From contig JBAVYM010000009.1 in NCBI GenBank assembly GCA_049698775.1, forward strand, positions 15,616 through 79,615: 64,000 bases of DNA. The letters are read 5' to 3'. Source of the DNA: REEB76 sp049698775 (GTDB taxonomy: Bacteria > Pseudomonadota > Gammaproteobacteria > Natronospirales > REEB76). The notes below the pieces were generated by a model. The model ran no database searches. It was not told the origin of the DNA and was given only the letters and a program-made list of their open reading frames with translations. Shown one piece after another: positions 60,139 through 64,000 of the stretch. Every line of letters begins with the position of its first letter. Within the stretch, counting starts at the first letter, position 1. Both the position numbers and the translations under genes were made by a program.

Positions 60139-60861
60139 TCACACGCTCCACTGCACCATTTTCATGAACTCGTGGGCGATCGGCATCATGGGCGTGGGGT
60201 TGTTGGCGATGATGGCGATACTACCGCCGCCGTGCGGCAGGATCACGCCGTCAAAACCCTGTGCGCTGAAATGCATCGGCTGGCTTACATGGATGTGCGG
60301 CAGCAGCAGCACCGTCACCGGACCGTCCTGGCCGCGCACCACCAGGTGCGCCACCATCTCGCCGCGGAACGGGCAGGCGCGCGCGTAAGTAATGTCATCC
60401 ATGCTGCCGTTCATGTGGATGCCGGCGCGCGACAGCACCCCGGTGACGAAGCTCACGTCGCGGATCGCGGGCCGCTCGGGATCCAGCGCGAAGGATTCCT
60501 GGGGATTCATGACGTGCGCCACCAGCGCCTTGCCGAGCATCGCGGGTGACTGCTGCCGGTACTGCCACAGGCCGACGCCCACGGCCACCGCCAGCACCAC
60601 GGCGGCCGCGGCCGCCAGCCACGGATAGCGGCGGCGTGCCACCGGCCGGAATTCGGCCCGGAACACGATGCGCGCTTCCAGATCTTTCGGCACCTCGATA
60701 TTCAGCGCACGCTCTACGCGGTGATCCAGCGCCAGCATTTCCTTGAGGAATGCGGCGCACTGTACGCACACCTTGCAGTGCTCCAAAATGAAGGAATCGC
60801 GGCGCCGCGGCTCGGCGCCGAGAATGCGGCGCACGTCGAGACAAGTGACGTTGCTGTTCAT
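60139..60861 (-). CDS. DUF3379 protein, putative anti-sigma factor
   Basis: About 240 residues: a cytoplasmic N-terminus with Cys residues in HCKVCVQCAAF, one membrane helix (WLAAAAAVVLAVAVGVGLW, about 77-96), and a periplasmic DUF3379 domain (VSFVTGVLSRAGIHMNGSMD, HLVVRGQDGPVTVLLLPHI). It overlaps the sigma gene by four bases and has the layout of a membrane anti-sigma factor. Confidence 0.83.
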   Translation of the reverse strand: MNSNVTCLDVRRILGAEPRRRDSFILEHCKVCVQCAAFLKEMLALDHRVERALNIEVPKDLEARIVFRAEFRPVARRRYPWLAAAAAVVLAVAVGVGLWQYRQQSPAMLGKALVAHVMNPQESFALDPERPAIRDVSFVTGVLSRAGIHMNGSMDDITYARACPFRGEMVAHLVVRGQDGPVTVLLLPHIHVSQPMHFSAQGFDGVILPHGGGSIAIIANNPTPMMPIAHEFMKMVQWSV

Positions 60862-61370
60862 GCCATACCTTCCAGCCACTGGGCGCTGTTGCCGCCCAAC
60901 AGTTCGCGTAATTGGTTGCGGGCGCGGAACAATCGCGTCAATACCGCCGCCTGGGTCAACTGCAGTGTATCGGCGATTTCCTGCGTGGTGCAGCCCATAA
61001 GCACCTGCAACACCAACGGCTCGCGGTATTCCGGTTCCAGCTTGTGCATGGCGCGGCGCACGTCCTCGGCATCGGTGTCGCCGGCGCCTACCCGTGCCCG
61101 CGGATCCGGCAACGGCAACGCGTGGATGTCCACCGTGTCCTTGCGCCGCGACAACTCGCGCGCGAACTCATGCCGCAGGATGGTAATCAGCCATTGACGC
61201 GCCGCACCTTCCTCGCGCAGCGAATCCAGCGAGCGCCAGGCGCGCAACAGGGTTTCCTGCACCAGGTCATCCGCCAGACTGCGGTCGCGGCACAGCCACC
61301 AAGCGTAGCGGTACAGGCCCGGCACCAGGGCTTTAGCCAGGATTTCGAAGCGGTGCTGACGAACTGCCAT
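60858..61370 (-). CDS. ECF RNA polymerase sigma factor
   Basis: 170 residues: region 2 with RYAWWLCRDRSLADDLVQETLLRAWRSLDSL, and region 4 with LEPEYREPLVLQVLMGCTTQEIADTLQLTQAAVLTRLFRARNQL. Coupled to the DUF3379 gene, so likely regulated by sequestration at the membrane. Probable target genes cannot be seen. Confidence 0.92.
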   Translation of the reverse strand: MAVRQHRFEILAKALVPGLYRYAWWLCRDRSLADDLVQETLLRAWRSLDSLREEGAARQWLITILRHEFARELSRRKDTVDIHALPLPDPRARVGAGDTDAEDVRRAMHKLEPEYREPLVLQVLMGCTTQEIADTLQLTQAAVLTRLFRARNQLRELLGGNSAQWLEGMA

Positions 61371-61497
61371 GGAGCCTAGACCCGCCCTGCGAGGGATTTA
61401 TTACCGCCCGGGCCGGAACCCGACACCGCGCCCGCCAGTGAGTATAATCGCCCTTCCCGCTCAAGATTCCTGCCCCCCTCTCATGAGGTTCAACACC

Positions 61498-64000
61498 ATG
61501 CAACGTTCCCCGCTGTTCCTGCTCGCCGCCTTGATCTTGGTGGCACTCGCAGCCGCGGCGCAAGCTCAGACTTACGACGCCAGCCTGTTTTCCCAACTGA
61601 GCTGGCGCGCCATCGGTCCGTTGCGGGGTGGACGCACCCGCGCCGTCTCCGGCGTGGCGAGCGAACCCAACGTGTTTTATTTCGGCGCCGACAACGGCGG
61701 CGTATGGAAATCCACCGACTATGGCAATAGCTGGAAGCCCATATTCGATCAGGAGCCCACCGGCTCCATCGGTGCGTTGGCGGTCGCGTCCTCGGACCCG
61801 GATGTCATTTATGTTGGCACCGGCGAAGGCAATATCCGGCCGGATCAGGCCACCGGCATGGGCGTGTACAAGTCCCTGGACGCGGGCAAGACCTGGACAT
61901 TCATGGGTTTGCGTGAAACGGAAAACATCTCGCAGATCGCCGTGGACCCGCGCCATCCCGAGCGCGTGTTCGTCGCCGCGCTGGGTCACGTTTATGGGCC
62001 CAATCAGGAGCGCGGTATTTTCCGTTCCATTGACGGCGGCAAAACCTGGCAGAAAGTGCTCTACAAAGATACATATACCAGCGGCGAGGATGTGGAGATT
62101 GATCCGGCGAACCCCGAAATCGTGTACGCCTCGTTGTGGCAGCAGCAACAGGCGCCCTGGGAAAATGGCTCGTTCGAAGGCACCTCGGGCGGTTTGTTCA
62201 AATCCACCGACGGCGGCAGCACTTGGAAATCGCTCACCAACGGGTTGCCCAAAGTCATCCAGATCACGTTGCGCATCGCGCCGAGCGATCCCAACCGGCT
62301 GTATGCGGCGGTGGCGAGCGCGAAAGGCGTCGGCATATATCGTTCCGATAATGCGGGTGAGGATTGGTATCAGGTGACGCACGACCCGCGCCCGGCCGAG
62401 CGCATCGGCGGCGGCGATCTACCGGTGCTGGCGGTGGACCCAAAAAATTCCGACATCGTGTACAGCGACACGCCAGTGCTGTGGCAATCCACGGACGGCG
62501 GCAAAACCTGGAGCGGTTTCCGCGGCGCGCCGGGTGGCGACGATTACCAGCAGACCTGGATCAACCCGAACAGCCCCGCGATCATGGAAGTGGCGAGCGA
62601 CCAGGGCACCATCGTCACGGTGAACGGCGGCAAGACCTGGAGTTCCTGGTACAACCAGCCGACCGCGGCCATGTACAAGGTCGGTATTGATGGCACCTGG
62701 CCGTACCGCGTGTGCGGCGGCCAGCAGGACAGCGGCTCGGCCTGCGTGCTGAGCCGCAGCAACGATGGTGAAATCACCGCGCACGACTGGCATCCGGCCG
62801 GCATCGAGGAATACGGCGGCGCGGCCTCCGATCCGCTGCACCCGAACATCGTTTACGGCGGCAAAGTCACGCGCTACGACCGCGACACCGGCCAGATCGC
62901 CGATGTGGGTCCGCAAGCCTTGCGCGGCTCGCATGATTACCGCGTGTTACGCACCATGCCGCTGCAGTTTTCGCCCGTGGATCTGCAGCGGTTGTACTTC
63001 AGTTCCAATGTGGTGTGGCAAACCGACGACGGCGGCCGGAATTGGCAACAGATCAGCCCGGACCTGACGCGCAAGACCTGGGCTGCCCCCGCCAACGTCG
63101 GCAAATACAAGGACAACAAAGCCGCCAAACCCACCGACCGCGGCGTGGTGTACGCGCTCGCTCCCTCGCCGCTCAACGTCAACCTGATCTGGGCCGGCAC
63201 CGACGACGGCTTGATCTGGGTGACCCGCGACGGCGGCACCCATTGGCAAAACGTCACGCCGCCGCAGATGAAACCCTGGTGGCGGGTGTTCGCGATGGAC
63301 GCGAGCCATTTCGATCCCAACACCGCCTACGCCGCGGTCAACACCATGTGGCTCGACGACATGCGCCCGCATCTGTTCCGCACCCATGACGGCGGCAAGA
63401 CCTGGACCGAAATTGACCAGGGCATCACGGACAATGCGGCTACCAACGTAATCCGCGAGGATCCGGTACGCAAGGGTCTGCTGTTTGCCGGCAGCGAAAC
63501 CCAGACCTGGGTGTCGTTCGATGACGGCGACCGCTGGCAATCGTTGCAGCTCAACATGCCGGCGATTTCGGTGCGCGACCTGCAAATCAAGGGCGACGAC
63601 CTGGTGGCCGCGACCCACGGCCGTGGCTTCTGGATTCTCGACGACATCACGCCGCTGCGGCAGGTTGATGCGCAAATCGCACACGCGCCGGTGACCTTGT
63701 ACAAGCCGGAACCCGCGACGCGCGTGCGCTGGGACATGAATCCACCGACGCCGTGGCGCCTGCCCGCGGAGCAAAATCCACCGCCTGGCGCGATCGTTGA
63801 TTACTATCTTGCGGACAACGCGACCGGCCCGGTCACACTCGACATCCTCGACGCCAATGGAAAACTGGTGCGGCATTTCTCCAGCGCCGAGCCGGTGGCG
63901 CCGCTCGATCCGGCGAAACTGGACGTGCCGGACTGGTGGCCGCGGCCGCCGATGAACCTGTCCACCCAGGCGGGCATGCACCGGTTCGTGTGGGACATGC
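61498..64000 (+). CDS. Exported sortilin/BNR-type beta-propeller protein (3' end off window)
   Basis: 834 codons are visible and the frame is open to the edge. A signal peptide (SPLFLLAALILVALAAAAQA) is followed by many propeller blades with Asp-box/BNR turns: STDYGNSW, SLDAGKTW, SIDGGKTW, STDGGSTW, STDGGKTW, TDDGGRNW, THDGGKTW. Such VPS10/sortilin-like proteins are frequent in soil gammaproteobacteria and are annotated as glycosyl hydrolases, without proof of activity. GAGG lies eight bases before the ATG; an in-frame ATG at 61483 is the alternative. Confidence 0.85.
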   Translation, partial: MQRSPLFLLAALILVALAAAAQAQTYDASLFSQLSWRAIGPLRGGRTRAVSGVASEPNVFYFGADNGGVWKSTDYGNSWKPIFDQEPTGSIGALAVASSDPDVIYVGTGEGNIRPDQATGMGVYKSLDAGKTWTFMGLRETENISQIAVDPRHPERVFVAALGHVYGPNQERGIFRSIDGGKTWQKVLYKDTYTSGEDVEIDPANPEIVYASLWQQQQAPWENGSFEGTSGGLFKSTDGGSTWKSLTNGLPKVIQITLRIAPSDPNRLYAAVASAKGVGIYRSDNAGEDWYQVTHDPRPAERIGGGDLPVLAVDPKNSDIVYSDTPVLWQSTDGGKTWSGFRGAPGGDDYQQTWINPNSPAIMEVASDQGTIVTVNGGKTWSSWYNQPTAAMYKVGIDGTWPYRVCGGQQDSGSACVLSRSNDGEITAHDWHPAGIEEYGGAASDPLHPNIVYGGKVTRYDRDTGQIADVGPQALRGSHDYRVLRTMPLQFSPVDLQRLYFSSNVVWQTDDGGRNWQQISPDLTRKTWAAPANVGKYKDNKAAKPTDRGVVYALAPSPLNVNLIWAGTDDGLIWVTRDGGTHWQNVTPPQMKPWWRVFAMDASHFDPNTAYAAVNTMWLDDMRPHLFRTHDGGKTWTEIDQGITDNAATNVIREDPVRKGLLFAGSETQTWVSFDDGDRWQSLQLNMPAISVRDLQIKGDDLVAATHGRGFWILDDITPLRQVDAQIAHAPVTLYKPEPATRVRWDMNPPTPWRLPAEQNPPPGAIVDYYLADNATGPVTLDILDANGKLVRHFSSAEPVAPLDPAKLDVPDWWPRPPMNLSTQAGMHRFVWDM

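Overview
The window is about 60% GC and looks like a chromosome segment of a gammaproteobacterium, probably related to Xanthomonadales/Nevskiales. The reasons are the tricorn-type S41 protease, the three-subunit pnt transhydrogenase, an ECF sigma factor next to a DUF3106 gene, and the blocks def-fmt-rsmB-DUF4390-ntrY-ntrX and lysM-dprA-smg-topA-tsaC-hemF. No rRNA, tRNA or CRISPR array was seen. The first gene (racemase) and the last gene (beta-propeller protein) are cut by the window edges.

Layout. 1-8.6 kb: a small catabolic-looking operon (racemase, PEP mutase/isocitrate lyase-like enzyme, NIPSNAP protein) divergent from an ArsR-type regulator, then a PrcB-like lipoprotein, a SIMPL protein, a deoxyhypusine-synthase-like enzyme, a beta-propeller protein, an APC permease and an FAH hydrolase. 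8.7-14.9 kb: a decayed chromosomal integron. 14.9-20.6 kb: ltaE, an OmpH/Skp chaperone, a small heme-copper-oxidase-like membrane protein and a tricorn protease homologue. 20.6-28.4 kb: a MacAB-like exporter (adaptor, ATPase, two permeases) with its own sigma-54 response regulator and histidine kinase. 28.5-36 kb: fructosamine kinase, HNH nuclease, pntAA-pntAB-pntB and an ECF sigma cluster. 36-61.4 kb: mainly housekeeping genes (priA, argS, ntrXY, rsmB, fmt, def, dprA, smg, topA, tsaC, hemF, rimO), with a low-GC PD-(D/E)XK-like orphan at 56 kb and a second ECF sigma/DUF3379 pair. 61.5-64 kb: the start of a large sortilin/BNR-type beta-propeller protein.

The integron is the most unusual region. 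The integrase gene is split into an N-terminal piece (9720-9956) and a C-terminal piece (8681-8857). hicAB and a 46-codon 5' fragment of parC lie between them, and the parC fragment is fused in frame to the integrase C-terminus. Five cassettes follow a GTTAGGC attI/attC junction: DUF1398, an orphan ORF, DUF1801, a trypsin-like protease and brnTA. The attC of cassette 1 is split by an IS1111-type (IS110 family) element with 13-bp subterminal inverted repeats. The attC of cassette 5 is broken at the same point by a solo remnant of the same end of a related element. The two ends share about 230 bp of non-coding sequence. They contain a hairpin with two compensatory base-pair changes, a short segment that copies the attC/IS junction including a base that differs between the copies, and an attC-like TCCAGCGG segment. 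This is what a bridge/seeker RNA that targets attC would look like.

The exporter cluster has a near-consensus sigma-54 promoter (20807-20823) and an upstream 16-bp palindrome (20677-20692), so its own regulator probably drives it. Other points are a dprA gene with no ATG/GTG/TTG at its 5' end, a 147-bp inverted-repeat element that supplies the ribosome-binding site of pntAB, and an NtrX-like regulator that has lost its ATPase motifs.
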